Below are positions 22,772 to 32,252 of a DNA stretch of 61,808 bases, piece by piece. Location: assembly GCA_947625805.1 (NCBI GenBank), contig CANQPT010000006.1:1-61808 (forward strand), read 5' to 3'. The position numbers and the translations under genes were made by a program. The number at the start of each line of letters is the position of its first letter. Within the stretch, counting starts at the first letter, position 1. Origin of the DNA: an uncultured Clostridia bacterium. Its GTDB lineage: Bacteria; Bacillota; Clostridia; Oscillospirales; CAG-272. Under the pieces are notes generated by a model, which had not been told where the DNA came from, ran no database searches, and saw only the letters and a list, made by a program, of their open reading frames with translations.

Positions 22772-23413
22772 ATGAATTTGATCTTTTTGGGTGCGCCCGG
22801 CGCCGGTAAAGGCACGCTTGCGGGCGCGGTCGAAAAAGAGTACGGCATTCCTTCCGTTTCCACGGGCAATCTGCTCCGTGAAGCGATCGCGGCAGGCAAC
22901 CAATTGGGTGCCCTTGCAAAGAGTTATATCGATGCGGGTGACTTGGTGCCTGACGCTGTGGTCATTGATTTAATCAAAGCGCGGCTTTCTGAGGCAGACT
23001 GTGCGCAGGGCTTTATCTTAGACGGATTCCCGCGCACGGTCGCCCAGGCCCAAGCGCTGGACGATATGGGCGTGTCCATCGACTGCGCGGTCAGTCTGGA
23101 AATTCCGGACGATCAGATCACAGAGCGTCTGAGCGGACGTTTGGTCTGTCCCAAGTGCGGCGCAAGTTACCAAGCCGAGACCCGTCCGTCGGCGGACGGC
23201 GTACACTGCGACAATGACGGCCAAACGCTGACCCGACGGGCGGACGACGAGCCTGAGGTGGTGCGCAGTCGTTTGGAGGTTTATCATCAGACCACCGAGC
23301 CGCTGATTGCCTACTACCGGAACAAGGGTCTGCTGAAGACGATCGACGTATCGGTATGTTTTGAATACAGCATGGAGCAATTCCGTGCCATCGCAAAGGC
23401 AGGCGGACAATGA
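22772..23413 (+). CDS. adk: adenylate kinase
   Basis: 213 aa. P-loop GAPGAGKGT; FILDGFPRTVAQA; LRRR-like lid with CPKCGASYQ ... C-D-N-D, where the fourth zinc ligand is Asp, as seen in many Gram-positive Adks. Transfers phosphate between ATP and AMP. The gene start lies 6 bases after the secY stop; stop overlaps map by four bases (ATGA). Confidence 0.97.
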   Translation: MNLIFLGAPGAGKGTLAGAVEKEYGIPSVSTGNLLREAIAAGNQLGALAKSYIDAGDLVPDAVVIDLIKARLSEADCAQGFILDGFPRTVAQAQALDDMGVSIDCAVSLEIPDDQITERLSGRLVCPKCGASYQAETRPSADGVHCDNDGQTLTRRADDEPEVVRSRLEVYHQTTEPLIAYYRNKGLLKTIDVSVCFEYSMEQFRAIAKAGGQ

Positions 23414-24162
23414 TCCGATTGAAAACTCCGGATCAGATCCGGGCAATGCGGGAGGCCGGCAGGATCACGGGCGAGGCGCTTTTGCTTGCAGGGCAAGCGA
23501 TCCGACCCGGCGTGACTACCAAACACCTTGACGACATAATCCGACACTATATTGAGAAGTGCGGAGCGCGTCCGTCTTTCCTTGGTCTGTACGGTTTTCC
23601 GGGGAGCGCATGTATCAGCCTCAACGATCAGGTGATCCACGGTATTCCGTCACCGGACGTGGTCATTGAAGAGGGAGATTTGGTCAAAATCGACGTGGGC
23701 GCCTTTAAGGGCGGCTTTCACGGAGATGCGGCGCGTACCTTTGCGTGCGGCACTATCACCCCCGAGGCGCAAAAACTGATCGACGTTACCAAGCAGTCTT
23801 TCTTTCGGGGCATGGAACAGGTAAGGCCCGGCGGCAGGATCGGCGACATCGGCCACGCGGTACAAAGTTACGTGGAGGGATTCGGTTACAGCGCCGTGCG
23901 CGATTACGTCGGACACGGCGTAGGAAACGACCTGCACGAGGACCCGGAGGTACCCAACTTCGGCAAACCCGGCAGAGGCATTCGCCTGACAGTCGGAATG
24001 ACGCTTGCCATCGAGCCGATGATCAATGCCGGCACTGAAAAGGTGCGGGTGCTCTCTGACAGATGGACGGTAGTCACAGCGGACGGTGCGCTGTCCGCAC
24101 ACTACGAGAACACCGTCGCGCTGACCGATGAGGGGGCGCAGGCGCTGACCCTGGTGACCTGA
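23410..24162 (+). CDS. map: methionine aminopeptidase type I
   Basis: 250 aa. Metal ligands appear in KIDVGAFKGGFHGDAARTFACG (Asp, Asp), GHGVGNDLHEDPEVPN (His), MTLAIEPMI (Glu) and HYENTVALT (Glu). Removes N-terminal Met from new proteins. Starts in the ATGA overlap with adk; one-base overlap with the KOW gene. Confidence 0.97.
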   Translation: MIRLKTPDQIRAMREAGRITGEALLLAGQAIRPGVTTKHLDDIIRHYIEKCGARPSFLGLYGFPGSACISLNDQVIHGIPSPDVVIEEGDLVKIDVGAFKGGFHGDAARTFACGTITPEAQKLIDVTKQSFFRGMEQVRPGGRIGDIGHAVQSYVEGFGYSAVRDYVGHGVGNDLHEDPEVPNFGKPGRGIRLTVGMTLAIEPMINAGTEKVRVLSDRWTVVTADGALSAHYENTVALTDEGAQALTLVT

Positions 24163-24446
24163 TGGACACACGGTTTGTATTGAGTCTTTCCGGCCGCGAC
24201 ATGGGCAGAGTTGCCCTGACGGTCGGGCAGACCGAGGACGGACGGGTGCTCATCGCGGACGGACGCACACACAAATTGGAACGACCCAAAAAAAAGAAGT
24301 TGAAGCATTTACTACCGATAGACTGCAATGCAGATCTGCTCGACTCTCTTATACACCGCGGCGCGCTGACCGATCGGGAGTTAGCGAAGGCGTGTAAGGC
24401 AGTCGAGGATGCTCTCGACCAAAACACGATAGGCTTGAAGGAGTGA
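24162..24446 (+). CDS. KOW-domain RNA-binding protein, L14e/L27e-like
   Basis: 94 aa. KOW-type barrel [45 protein letters not shown]. Proteins of this type stand between map and infA in many Clostridia and are annotated as KOW-domain RNA-binding proteins; the exact job is not known, but the position suggests a ribosome-linked one. ATGG overlap with map; last codons overlap the infA region. Confidence 0.85.
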   Translation: MDTRFVLSLSGRDMGRVALTVGQTEDGRVLIADGRTHKLERPKKKKLKHLLPIDCNADLLDSLIHRGALTDRELAKACKAVEDALDQNTIGLKE

Positions 24447-24451
24447 TTATT

Positions 24452-24670
24452 CTGCCTAAAAATGATGTGATGGAGTTTGAAGGAGTAGTGCTGGAGGCTT
24501 TGCCGAATGCAACCTTCAAGGTCCGTTTGCCCAACGGACACATCGTGAACGCGACCATATCGGGCAAATTACGTATGAATTATATTTGGATATTACCGGG
24601 TGACAAGGTGACCGTTGAGGTTTCCGTCTACGATCTCACCAAGGGACGGATTACCTGGAGATCCAAGTGA
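24452..24670 (+). CDS. infA: translation initiation factor IF-1, apparent non-AUG start
   Basis: The protein body ([25 protein letters not shown] ... GRITWRSK) is IF-1. The track start is a GTG that overlaps the AAGGAG itself, which is too close. Eight bases after AAGGAG is CTG, and starting there gives 72 aa, the standard length; an ATT one codon earlier is also possible. Either start is very rare. The next ATG (24470) would cut off five conserved residues. A true start CTG, or a base error turning ATG into CTG, are both plausible. Last in an overlap chain with map and the KOW gene. Confidence 0.85.
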   Translation: MPKNDVMEFEGVVLEALPNATFKVRLPNGHIVNATISGKLRMNYIWILPGDKVTVEVSVYDLTKGRITWRSK

Positions 24671-24688
24671 GAAAGGCTGGTGCAAAGA

Positions 24689-24802
24689 ATGAAAGTCAAA
24701 CCATCCGTAAAGAAAATCTGTGAAAAGTGCAAGATCATCAAAAGAAGAGGAATCGTGATGGTCATCTGCGAAAACCCCAAGCATAAGCAAAGACAGGGTT
24801 GA
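24689..24802 (+). CDS. rpmJ: ribosomal protein bL36 (missed by ORF track)
   Basis: 37 aa: [21 protein letters not shown] with zinc ligands Cys-x2-Cys, Cys, and His ([11 protein letters not shown]). AAGGCTGG upstream. Too short for the track. Its position between infA and rpsM is canonical. Confidence 0.97.
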   Translation: MKVKPSVKKICEKCKIIKRRGIVMVICENPKHKQRQG

Positions 24803-24849
24803 GCGCACATTTCGAGATACAACTATGAACACAAGTAAGGAGAGATAAG

Positions 24850-25218
24850 ATGGCTCGTATAGCTGGTGTGGATATTCCCAACGCGAAAAGAGTGGAGATC
24901 GCTCTGACCTATATCTACGGAATAGGAAGAAAAAGCGCACAGGATATTCTGAGCGCGACCGGGATCGACCCGGATAAGCGCGCGAAGGATCTGACCGAGG
25001 AAGACATTGCGAAACTGCGTGACGAGATCGAGGAAAACTACAAGGTAGAGGGCGACCTTCGCCGTGACGTTGCGCTCGACATCAAGAACATGATCGAGAT
25101 CAACTGCTACCGCGGTATTCGTCATCGTAAGGGACTGCCCGTAAGAGGACAGAGAACCAAGACCAACGCAAGAACCCGTAAAGGTCCGGCAAAGACCATT
25201 GCGAACAAGAAGAAGTAA
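24850..25218 (+). CDS. rpsM: ribosomal protein uS13
   Basis: 122 aa: [71 protein letters not shown]. Head of the small subunit, contacts L5 and L11. Confidence 0.98.
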   Translation: MARIAGVDIPNAKRVEIALTYIYGIGRKSAQDILSATGIDPDKRAKDLTEEDIAKLRDEIEENYKVEGDLRRDVALDIKNMIEINCYRGIRHRKGLPVRGQRTKTNARTRKGPAKTIANKKK

Positions 25219-25232
25219 GAGAGGGCAGAAAG

Positions 25233-25628
25233 ATGGCAAAGACAGCGAAAAGAGTTGTTAAGAGACGCCGCGAGCGCAAGAATATCGAAAAAGGCGTTGC
25301 GCATATCCGCTCTACTTTTAACAACACGATCATTACAATCACCGATACCAAAGGAAACGCGATTTCCTGGGCGAGCGCGGGTGAGATGGGCTTCAAGGGC
25401 TCGAGAAAATCCACTCCGTACGCTGCGCAGATGGCGGCCGAGCAGGCGGCAAAGCTGGCGGCGGATCAGGGTATGAAGAGCATCGAGGTGCTGGTCAAGG
25501 GCCCGGGCTCGGGACGTGAGAGCGCCATCCGCGCACTTGCTACTCAGGGCCTCGAGATCACCATGATCAAGGACGTGACCCCGATTCCGCACAACGGATG
25601 CAGACCGCCCAAGAGAAGACGTGTCTGA
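25233..25628 (+). CDS. rpsK: ribosomal protein uS11
   Basis: 131 aa: [53 protein letters not shown] and the [13 protein letters not shown] ending. Platform of the small subunit. Confidence 0.98.
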   Translation: MAKTAKRVVKRRRERKNIEKGVAHIRSTFNNTIITITDTKGNAISWASAGEMGFKGSRKSTPYAAQMAAEQAAKLAADQGMKSIEVLVKGPGSGRESAIRALATQGLEITMIKDVTPIPHNGCRPPKRRRV

Positions 25629-25650
25629 GTTTTACAGGAGGTATTGAAGA

Positions 25651-26283
25651 ATGGCAAGATATACAGGACCTGCGTGCAAACTCTGCCGCAGAGAAAATCA
25701 GAAGCTCTTCTTAAAGGGCGAGCGTTGCCTGACCGGTAAGTGCGCGGTGACCCGCCGCGGTACCGCTCCGGGACAGCACGGCGCCGCACAGAAGAAGATG
25801 AAAGAGTACGGCATTCAGCTCCGTGAGAAGCAGAAAGCAAGAAGATATTACGGCGTCCTCGAAAAGCAGTTCAGAGGCTATTACACAATGGCCGAGAAGC
25901 AGGAGGGCGTGACCGGTGAAAATCTGCTCTGCATTCTGGAGCGCCGCTTGGACAATGTTGTTTACCGTATGGGTATGGCTTCCAGCAGAAAGGAAGCAAG
26001 ACAGTTGGTACTGCACGCTCACTTCCGTCTGAACGGCAAGAAGGCAACCATTCCGTCCATTATCCTCAAGGTCGGCGATGAGATCTCGGTCCGCGAGCAG
26101 AGCCGCGACAACGCCAAGATCAAGGAGTTGCTGGCAGATTTAGCAGACGCTAAGGGCGCAGGAACCGCATGGCTGGATGTGGACAAGGCAAACGCAACCG
26201 CAAAGGTCGTTGCCCTGCCCAAGAGAGAGGATATCGACTTTGAGGTGGACGAACAGCTCATCGTCGAGCTTTACTCGAAATAA
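25651..26283 (+). CDS. rpsD: ribosomal protein uS4, zinc-ribbon form
   Basis: 210 aa. N-terminal [23 protein letters not shown] gives four zinc-type cysteines. Then [26 protein letters not shown] and the S4 domain [32 protein letters not shown]. Initiates 30S assembly and often regulates its own operon; the spacer to rpoA (73 bases) has a GCCTGCGG...GCGAGGC hairpin. Confidence 0.97.
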   Translation: MARYTGPACKLCRRENQKLFLKGERCLTGKCAVTRRGTAPGQHGAAQKKMKEYGIQLREKQKARRYYGVLEKQFRGYYTMAEKQEGVTGENLLCILERRLDNVVYRMGMASSRKEARQLVLHAHFRLNGKKATIPSIILKVGDEISVREQSRDNAKIKELLADLADAKGAGTAWLDVDKANATAKVVALPKREDIDFEVDEQLIVELYSK

Positions 26284-26356
26284 TCCGCATACCCTCCTGC
26301 CTGCGGCATAGGCCGCGAGGCACACTTGAAAACACAATCATATTAGGAGGAACAAC

Positions 26357-27307
26357 ATGATAGAAATCGAAAAGCCCAATATTTCCGTGCTCGAGATGAG
26401 CGACGACGGTACGGACGGAACATTTGTTGTAGAGCCGCTGGAGCGTGGTTTTGGTACAACGCTCGGTAACTCTCTGCGCCGTGTGCTGTTAAGTTCTCTT
26501 CCGGGCGTTGCAGTCACAAGCATCAAGATCGACGGCGTACTGCATGAGATTTCCTGCATGGACGGCGTCAAGGAAGACGTGACCGAGATCGTTCTGAACG
26601 TCAAGGGAATCGTTGCGAAACTGTATTCGGACGATCCGAAAACGGTTGTCATCGACGCAGACGGTCCGTGTGTGGTGACCGCCGGAGATATCAAGGGCGA
26701 CGCGGATATTGAAATTCTGAACCCGAGCCAGCATATCGCAACTGTGGCCGAGGGTACCCGCTTCTACATGGAGCTGACTTTCGATCACGGCAGAGGATAT
26801 GTTTCTCAGGAGAAAAATAAACAGAATAATCAACCGATTGTGGGAGTGATTTATACCGATAGTATCTACACCCCCGTATACAAGGCAAGTTATACCGTGG
26901 AGAACACCCGTGTGGGCAACGATATCGGTTATGACAAGCTGACGCTGAACGTTCTGACCAACGGAACGATCACCGCGAAAGAAGCGGTTTCACTCGGCGC
27001 CAAGATTCTCAACGAGCATCTCAACCTCTTTGTGGAGCTCAGCGATGAGGCCAAGAAGGCGGCGGTTATGATCGAGAGAGAAGAAACGATCAAGGAAAAA
27101 GTCCTTGAGATGACCATTGAGGAACTTGACATGTCCGTGCGCAGTTTCAACTGTTTGAAGCGCGCAGGCATTGACACGGTTGAGGATCTGATCAACAAGA
27201 CAGAGGAGGACATGATCAAAGTCCGTAATCTGGGTAAGAAAAGCCTCGAAGAGGTGATCGAAAAACTACATTCGCTCGGTCTTGACCTGAAGCGTGAAGA
27301 AGACTGA
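26357..27307 (+). CDS. rpoA: RNA polymerase alpha subunit
   Basis: 316 aa. N-terminal dimerisation domain with [39 protein letters not shown], linker, then the C-terminal domain with [40 protein letters not shown], which contacts UP elements and activators. AGGAGG upstream. Confidence 0.98.
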   Translation: MIEIEKPNISVLEMSDDGTDGTFVVEPLERGFGTTLGNSLRRVLLSSLPGVAVTSIKIDGVLHEISCMDGVKEDVTEIVLNVKGIVAKLYSDDPKTVVIDADGPCVVTAGDIKGDADIEILNPSQHIATVAEGTRFYMELTFDHGRGYVSQEKNKQNNQPIVGVIYTDSIYTPVYKASYTVENTRVGNDIGYDKLTLNVLTNGTITAKEAVSLGAKILNEHLNLFVELSDEAKKAAVMIEREETIKEKVLEMTIEELDMSVRSFNCLKRAGIDTVEDLINKTEEDMIKVRNLGKKSLEEVIEKLHSLGLDLKREED

Positions 27308-27322
27308 CAGGAGGGATAGAAA

Positions 27323-27916
27323 ATGCCGGGAACAAGAAAACTTGGCAGAAAGACGGCGCACAGAAATCTGATGCTGCGCGGGATGGTGACCTATCTTTTG
27401 GAAAACGGAAAGATCGAAACCACCCTTACCAGAGCAAAGGAAGTTGCCGCTCTTACTGAGAAAATGATTACAGTGGGCAAGAAGAACACGCTTGCCGCTC
27501 GCCGTCAGGCAATGGCTTTTATAACAAAGGAAGACGTCGTGAGCAAGTTGTTCTCTGTGATTGCACCGGAGTATGCTGACAGAAACGGCGGTTACACGCA
27601 GATTTACAAACTCGGACCCCGTCGCGGCGACGCCGCTGAGATGGCTCTGATTCGTCTTGTAAAAGAGGCGGAAGAAGAAAAGAAAGAGGAGAAGCCCAAG
27701 AAGGGTACTTCCAAGAAAGCGTCTGCAAAGAAGGCGCCCGCAAAGAAAGCGGCTCCCAAGAAGGACGAGAGTCCGAAAGAAGAGAAGGCTGAAGAGGTGA
27801 AGGAGCCTGAGGTCGTGGAGACCGAGGCTGTCGAGACCGAGGCTGTCGAAACTGAGACGCCCGCTCCTGCAGCAGAGGCCGAAGCCGCTTCTGACCAACA
27901 AGCCACAGCCGAATAA
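27323..27916 (+). CDS. rplQ: ribosomal protein bL17 with long charged tail
   Basis: 197 aa; the core ([41 protein letters not shown] ... [25 protein letters not shown]) is normal and ends at about residue 115. The remaining 80 residues form a tail that goes from Lys/Ala-rich ([17 protein letters not shown]) to Glu/Thr/Ala-rich, with [10 protein letters not shown] repeats. Such tails are seen in some lineages; role unknown. Last gene of the super-operon; terminators follow. Confidence 0.96.
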   Translation: MPGTRKLGRKTAHRNLMLRGMVTYLLENGKIETTLTRAKEVAALTEKMITVGKKNTLAARRQAMAFITKEDVVSKLFSVIAPEYADRNGGYTQIYKLGPRRGDAAEMALIRLVKEAEEEKKEEKPKKGTSKKASAKKAPAKKAAPKKDESPKEEKAEEVKEPEVVETEAVETEAVETETPAPAAEAEAASDQQATAE

Positions 27917-27925
27917 TTGAACTTG

Positions 27926-27962
27926 TTTTAAGGGACCCTTTCAAAGGTCCCTTAAAACTTTT
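27926..27962 (+). terminator. strong terminator after rplQ
   Basis: TTTTAAGGGACC (27926-27937), loop CTTTCAAA, GGTCCCTTAAAA (27946-27957), then CTTTT. A 12-bp stem; ends the ribosomal super-operon. Confidence 0.85.
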
Positions 27963-27974
27963 GACACCCAAAAC

Positions 27975-28011
27975 CGGGAGAGCAAAGATAAAGTTGCTTT
28001 CCCGATTTTTT
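27975..28011 (+). terminator. second terminator hairpin
   Basis: CGGGAGAGCAA ... TTGCTTTCCCG with one G-U pair, then ATTTTTT. Tandem back-up to the rplQ terminator. Confidence 0.75.
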
Positions 28012-28060
28012 GAAAATGTTCATTTGTCAAAATCAAAACGGATAGATTTCACAAATGCAC

Positions 28061-28089
28061 TTGACCGTGGCGCAAACAAAGTGTATAAT
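28061..28089 (+). promoter_or_regulatory. promoter of the LytM-like gene
   Basis: TTGACC at 28061-28066, 17-base spacer, TATAAT at 28084-28089, about 40 bases before the ATG. Confidence 0.75.
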
Positions 28090-28126
28090 AATACTGTATA
28101 AGAAAAAATACCCAAGGGGTGGAACG

Positions 28127-29728
28127 ATGAAAAACAAGTTGTTGACCGTGTTGATCGTGATCGCAATGTTAATTCCCGGTATTATCGCCGTTGCCAACTA
28201 TACCTATCTGAAAAATACGCCCATCGAATACCGCAATCTTTCGCGGGTGGATATTACCGACCTTTCGGGCGAGCGCTTTGAACTTGCGCATGGGCAGGAC
28301 GATGCCACCAACCGGGCGTTGGACTTTTTTGTGAGCATGAATCGCAACGCCCGCAGTGTGGACGCTCTCCCGCAGGAACTCTCTGAGGCGTCTGCGTTTA
28401 CCTTTACCTATTACAGCTATCAGGTCAAGACCGACTATCAATACTATTTCTCGCTCTCGCCCGATAACGCCTACTATGTCAACGACAAGGGTGCGGCATA
28501 TAAGATCACGGCGGCGGACGCAACGTCATTTTTGTGCACTGCTTATGCAAGATCTCTGTACGGGGACAACACTCCCCCGGTGCTGACCCTGTCGGATGCC
28601 GCCCCGGTCATTCCCTCCGCGATCAAGTGGACCTTCCGGGACGTGGACAGTCAGTATGTCGACTACGCCTCTGCTTATGAAACCACCAAGTCGGTTTCCT
28701 CTTACGAGATGGCCTCCAACTTCGGAATGAAATTTTCGCGGGAGCCGGATTACTTCTATGTGACCATCTCTCAGAACGATACGACGCTTTATCAGGGTGA
28801 ATATGGCTCCTTGACTCTGCCTGCCGCCCTCGACTTGGATCAACCTGCGACGGTAGAGGTGTCTGCCGAATGGTATGAGTCCGTTGACCATATCTACGCA
28901 GGCAGCGCTACCTATCGCTTTTATGCCAATCTTGTTCCGCCGCCGTCTTTCAGTCTGATCTCCAGCGACGGGGATTACGCCGAACAGGGAAGTATGCTGA
29001 TCCTTACGGGCAAGAACATTAAAAACCCGTCGGATATTACCGTTACTTCATCTCCCGACATTGAATACACGCCCAAATGGTTTTCCAACAGTGAAACCGG
29101 ATCGGTTTACGCACTCATTCCCATTCCGATCGCCGATTACCAAGAGGTCGATTCCTTTACCTTTACAGTGAGTTCCGGCGGCTCTTCCAGCACACTTTCG
29201 GTGCCCTATCAGGCCAATAAATTCTCGACTCTGAGCGGTCTTGCGGAGGCTACGTTTGATTCCGAGTTTGAAGCCATCTCGGCGCAGATCGCAGATCCTT
29301 CCGACGGTGCGATCTACTTTGACGGAACTTTCGTCAATCCTGTCAGAGATACTGCCGGCCTAAAAGGCTACGGCCGTATGGTGGACGGCACATACCGTCA
29401 TAACGGCGTGGACTTTACCAATGTCAACGCCGGTGACTCGGTGAGCTGCGGGGCGGCGGGTACGGTTGCTTATATCGGCAATCTGACCACCGGTCAAAGT
29501 CTGGTCGTGATCGAGCACGGTCTCGGGCTGCGTTCCTGGTACGTCAATCTCGGCTCGGTGAGCGCCGAGTTGAGTATTGGAGCGCAGGTGGAAAAGGGTG
29601 CGAGCATCGGCACCTGCGGCGGAGGCAGTCTGCACTGCTCGTTTACCGTGTTTGACAAGCCGGTTTCTCCCTACAAGTTCTGGGCGTTCACCCCAACCGA
29701 CAATCCGGATTATTTGAAATTGAGTTAG
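28127..29728 (+). CDS. membrane-anchored LytM/M23-like protein, probably inactive
   Basis: The ATG at 28127 (MKNKLLTVLIVIAMLIPG) has AAGGGGTGG upstream; the track start reads into the promoter. 533 aa. One N-terminal membrane segment, about 370 residues of beta-rich extracellular region, then a C-terminal LytM domain from about residue 420. Zinc ligands persist: HNGVD (H-x3-D) and the second His of the H-x-H motif (SLHCSF). Both catalytic histidines are lost: the usual Y-x-H-L is YVNLG and the first His of H-x-H is Ser. The fold is kept without hydrolysis, as in some SpoIIQ- or EnvC-type scaffolds. Function unproven. Confidence 0.8.
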   Translation: MKNKLLTVLIVIAMLIPGIIAVANYTYLKNTPIEYRNLSRVDITDLSGERFELAHGQDDATNRALDFFVSMNRNARSVDALPQELSEASAFTFTYYSYQVKTDYQYYFSLSPDNAYYVNDKGAAYKITAADATSFLCTAYARSLYGDNTPPVLTLSDAAPVIPSAIKWTFRDVDSQYVDYASAYETTKSVSSYEMASNFGMKFSREPDYFYVTISQNDTTLYQGEYGSLTLPAALDLDQPATVEVSAEWYESVDHIYAGSATYRFYANLVPPPSFSLISSDGDYAEQGSMLILTGKNIKNPSDITVTSSPDIEYTPKWFSNSETGSVYALIPIPIADYQEVDSFTFTVSSGGSSSTLSVPYQANKFSTLSGLAEATFDSEFEAISAQIADPSDGAIYFDGTFVNPVRDTAGLKGYGRMVDGTYRHNGVDFTNVNAGDSVSCGAAGTVAYIGNLTTGQSLVVIEHGLGLRSWYVNLGSVSAELSIGAQVEKGASIGTCGGGSLHCSFTVFDKPVSPYKFWAFTPTDNPDYLKLS

Positions 29729-29822
29729 GGTCTTACTTTGCTTGGAAACAAAATACGCTCCCGCCATATAATGATAAAGGATCGGCACAAGCGGTCCCAA
29801 TCAAATTCAGGGAGATATGAAA

Positions 29823-30002
29823 ATGTGTGACTACGAAACCGGCAACAACGGTTGCGGCTGCGGATGCGGCAATTCGGGCAACAACTATCCGTCGAACAAC
29901 GGCTGCGGATGCGGATGCAATATTCTCGGTTTGTCCGATGACACTCTGCTGATCATCGCAATCATCATCCTCTTTATTCTGCTGTTCTGCGGCAACAACT
30001 GA
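29823..30002 (+). CDS. Cys/Gly-rich small membrane protein (YjcZ-like?)
   Basis: The ATG at 29823 (MCDYETGNNG) is better placed after AGGGAG than the ATG two codons earlier. 59 aa. Two CGCGCG-type cysteine-glycine clusters, then one membrane helix LLIIAIIILFILLFCG. Shape recalls small sporulation-associated YjcZ-type proteins, but cysteine content is unusual. The two clusters are encoded by near-identical DNA. A terminator lies just behind. Confidence 0.6.
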   Translation: MCDYETGNNGCGCGCGNSGNNYPSNNGCGCGCNILGLSDDTLLIIAIIILFILLFCGNN

Positions 30003-30038
30003 TCTACTGAACGGCGGACTTTCCGCCTTTCGTGACCT

Positions 30039-30075
30039 GATCCGGCGGCCTTTGGCCGTCGGATTTTTCTTTTTT
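30039..30075 (+). terminator. terminator after the Cys-rich gene
   Basis: GATCCGGCGGCC TTT GGCCGTCGGATTTTTCTTTTTT, about 11-bp stem with one G-T pair. Strong. Confidence 0.8.
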
Positions 30076-30106
30076 CTGCGCAAGAAGTCTTGTAAAAAGG
30101 ACGGTT

Positions 30107-30988
30107 TTGTTGTATCATTATGGTATGGACGCACGGACGATCAAGGAAAATAACTCACGGCTGCTCACGCTTATGAGCGCCTACTTAAACTGCTTTGCCG
30201 ACGCTATCGACGACACAGACGTGCAAGAAATCGCACGCTCTTGTTCGGTGTCGCCCCGCTATGCCTATGCCCAACTGCTGGCGGCTTCGTGCGGCCTTGA
30301 TACTCTCGGCGCGGATGCACAGTTCTTTCGGGAGTGGATGCTCCCCATGCTCTCTACCCCCGACCCAACGAAATTCGAGCGGGACGCATATCTGCGCACC
30401 GTGCGCTTTCCCGAGGCGGCAAGCGGCGACTGGACCTTTACCTACGGACGGTATGCACCATACGAGGCATTTGTCTGCGGCGACCTGCGCACATTCCCAA
30501 ACGGCAAGGTCTTGCCCACAGTCGGCTTCTTCGAGCGGGAGTATGTCTTTCCGTCGGTACAGGAGCACGGACGGGAATGGATGTGCGTCGTTCCAAACGA
30601 GATCGTGACCATGGCCGCCCCACTTGGGCGGGCGTCCGGAAACGTGCTCACCTACGGCCTCGGCCTCGGGTATTTCGCCTTTCATGCGTCGGGCAAAGAC
30701 ACGGTAACACGGGTAGACGTCGTCGAGCGGGACGAGAAAGTGATCGAACTGTTTGAAAAATACCTGCTCCCGCAATTCCCGCATAGCGGAAAGATCCGCG
30801 TTATCTGCGCCGACGCGCTGGATTTCGCCCGGGAGAGGGCGGCGGGTTACGACTATATCTTCGCCGATATCTGGCATGACCCGTCGGACGGCGTGCCGCT
30901 CTATCGCAGGTTAAAAGAGTACGAATCCTGTGCCCCCGGCGCACGCTTTGACTACTGGTGCGAGGACACGATCATACACTATCTGTGA
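30107..30988 (+). CDS. class I SAM-dependent methyltransferase-like protein
   Basis: 293 aa from TTG at 30107, which has AAAGGA 6 bases upstream; ATG at 30125 is the alternative. The N-terminal 100 residues are unusual (helical, STSCSVSPRYA). The C-terminal part has a Rossmann-type SAM motif: VLTYGLGLGYFAFHASG, VTRVDVVERDEKVIELF, then IRVICADALDFARERAAGYDYIFADIWHDPSDG, resembling spermidine-synthase-like methyltransferases. The substrate is not evident. TTGTAA / TATCAT with a 17-base spacer overlaps the TTG region, which makes the start uncertain. Confidence 0.75.
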   Translation: MLYHYGMDARTIKENNSRLLTLMSAYLNCFADAIDDTDVQEIARSCSVSPRYAYAQLLAASCGLDTLGADAQFFREWMLPMLSTPDPTKFERDAYLRTVRFPEAASGDWTFTYGRYAPYEAFVCGDLRTFPNGKVLPTVGFFEREYVFPSVQEHGREWMCVVPNEIVTMAAPLGRASGNVLTYGLGLGYFAFHASGKDTVTRVDVVERDEKVIELFEKYLLPQFPHSGKIRVICADALDFARERAAGYDYIFADIWHDPSDGVPLYRRLKEYESCAPGARFDYWCEDTIIHYL

Positions 30989-31025
30989 TAAAAACTACAA
31001 ACTTATTACTCACAAGGAGACCGCT

Positions 31026-32252
31026 ATGGCATATCAACCGCTGGCAGACCGGATGCGTCCCACCGATTTTTCGGAGATCGCGGGACAGGCGCACCTGTTC
31101 GGAAAAAACGGCGCAATCAGCCGCATGATTGAGCGCGGATATTACACCAACATGATCTTTTTCGGCCCGCCCGGTACCGGAAAAACCACCACCGCCCGCC
31201 TGATTGCACAGCGCTCAGGTATGCAGTTACACCACCTGAACGCCACCACCGCCTCGCTTTCCGACGTCAAGGAGGTCATCGCCTCAACTGCCGGCCTGTT
31301 TGCCCAAAACGGCGTGCTTTTGTATCTCGACGAGATCCAGTATTTCAACAAAAAGCAACAGCAAAGCCTGCTCGAGTACATCGAGGACGGCAGACTGACC
31401 CTGATCGCCTCCACTACGGAAAACCCGTACCTATATATTTACAACGCCATCCTATCCCGCTCGGCTGTGCTCGAGTTTTACGCCCTCGAGGCAAAAGACA
31501 TCGTTCCGGTCATCGAGCGGGCGGTCGAACGCTTAAACCAAGAGAACAAAAAAATCACCTTTACTCCCGAGGCAGTCGCCTATATCGCCGACAGCGCGGC
31601 GGGGGACGTGCGCCGTGCGCTCATGCTGACCGAAAACGCCTATTTCACCTCGGACGGCACGGTAGAGCCGGAGCACCTCAAAGCGCTTACCCCACGGGTG
31701 ATCGGCAACTTCGACAAGAGCGGCACGGTACACTACGACCTGCTGTCCGCCCTGCAAAAGTCGATTCGAGGCTCCGACCCTGACGCGGCCATCTTTTATC
31801 TTTGCAAGATCCTTGAGGGCGGCGACCTGTTAGGCGCTTGCAGACGATTACAGGTGATCGCAAGCGAGGACATCGGGCTTGCATATCCGCAGGCGGCGGC
31901 CATCGTGCGCGCCTGCGTGGAAAGCGCAAAGGATTTGGGTATGCCCGAGGCGACCATTCCGCTCTCCAACGCGACCGTCCTTCTTGCCACCGCACCCAAA
32001 TCCAACACGGCAAAGAGCGCCTATGCCGCGGCCAAGGCGGCTGTGGACGCGGGCAAAGGGCAGAGCCTGCCGCCCTATATGCGCCCATCTAACCAATACG
32101 AGGGTTACCGCTACCCCCACGACTACCCGAACGCATGGGTGGACCAGCAGTATCTTCCCGACGATCTGGCCGGAGCGGAATTTTACAAATACGGAAAAAA
32201 CAAAACCGAGCAGGCGGCCAAAGCATACTGGGAAAAGATCAAGAACAAATGA
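31026..32252 (+). CDS. rarA: replication-associated recombination protein A (RarA/MgsA)
   Basis: 408 aa from the ATG at 31026 (MAYQPLADRMRPTDFSEIAGQ). AAA+ ATPase with Walker A GPPGTGKTT, Walker B LYLDEIQYF, sensor region ASTTENPYLYIYNAILSRS, and the C-terminal tetramerisation part (DPDAAIFYLCKILEGGD, ASEDIGLAYPQA). It acts at stalled forks together with SSB. ATGA overlap with the ABC exporter downstream. Confidence 0.95.
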   Translation: MAYQPLADRMRPTDFSEIAGQAHLFGKNGAISRMIERGYYTNMIFFGPPGTGKTTTARLIAQRSGMQLHHLNATTASLSDVKEVIASTAGLFAQNGVLLYLDEIQYFNKKQQQSLLEYIEDGRLTLIASTTENPYLYIYNAILSRSAVLEFYALEAKDIVPVIERAVERLNQENKKITFTPEAVAYIADSAAGDVRRALMLTENAYFTSDGTVEPEHLKALTPRVIGNFDKSGTVHYDLLSALQKSIRGSDPDAAIFYLCKILEGGDLLGACRRLQVIASEDIGLAYPQAAAIVRACVESAKDLGMPEATIPLSNATVLLATAPKSNTAKSAYAAAKAAVDAGKGQSLPPYMRPSNQYEGYRYPHDYPNAWVDQQYLPDDLAGAEFYKYGKNKTEQAAKAYWEKIKNK

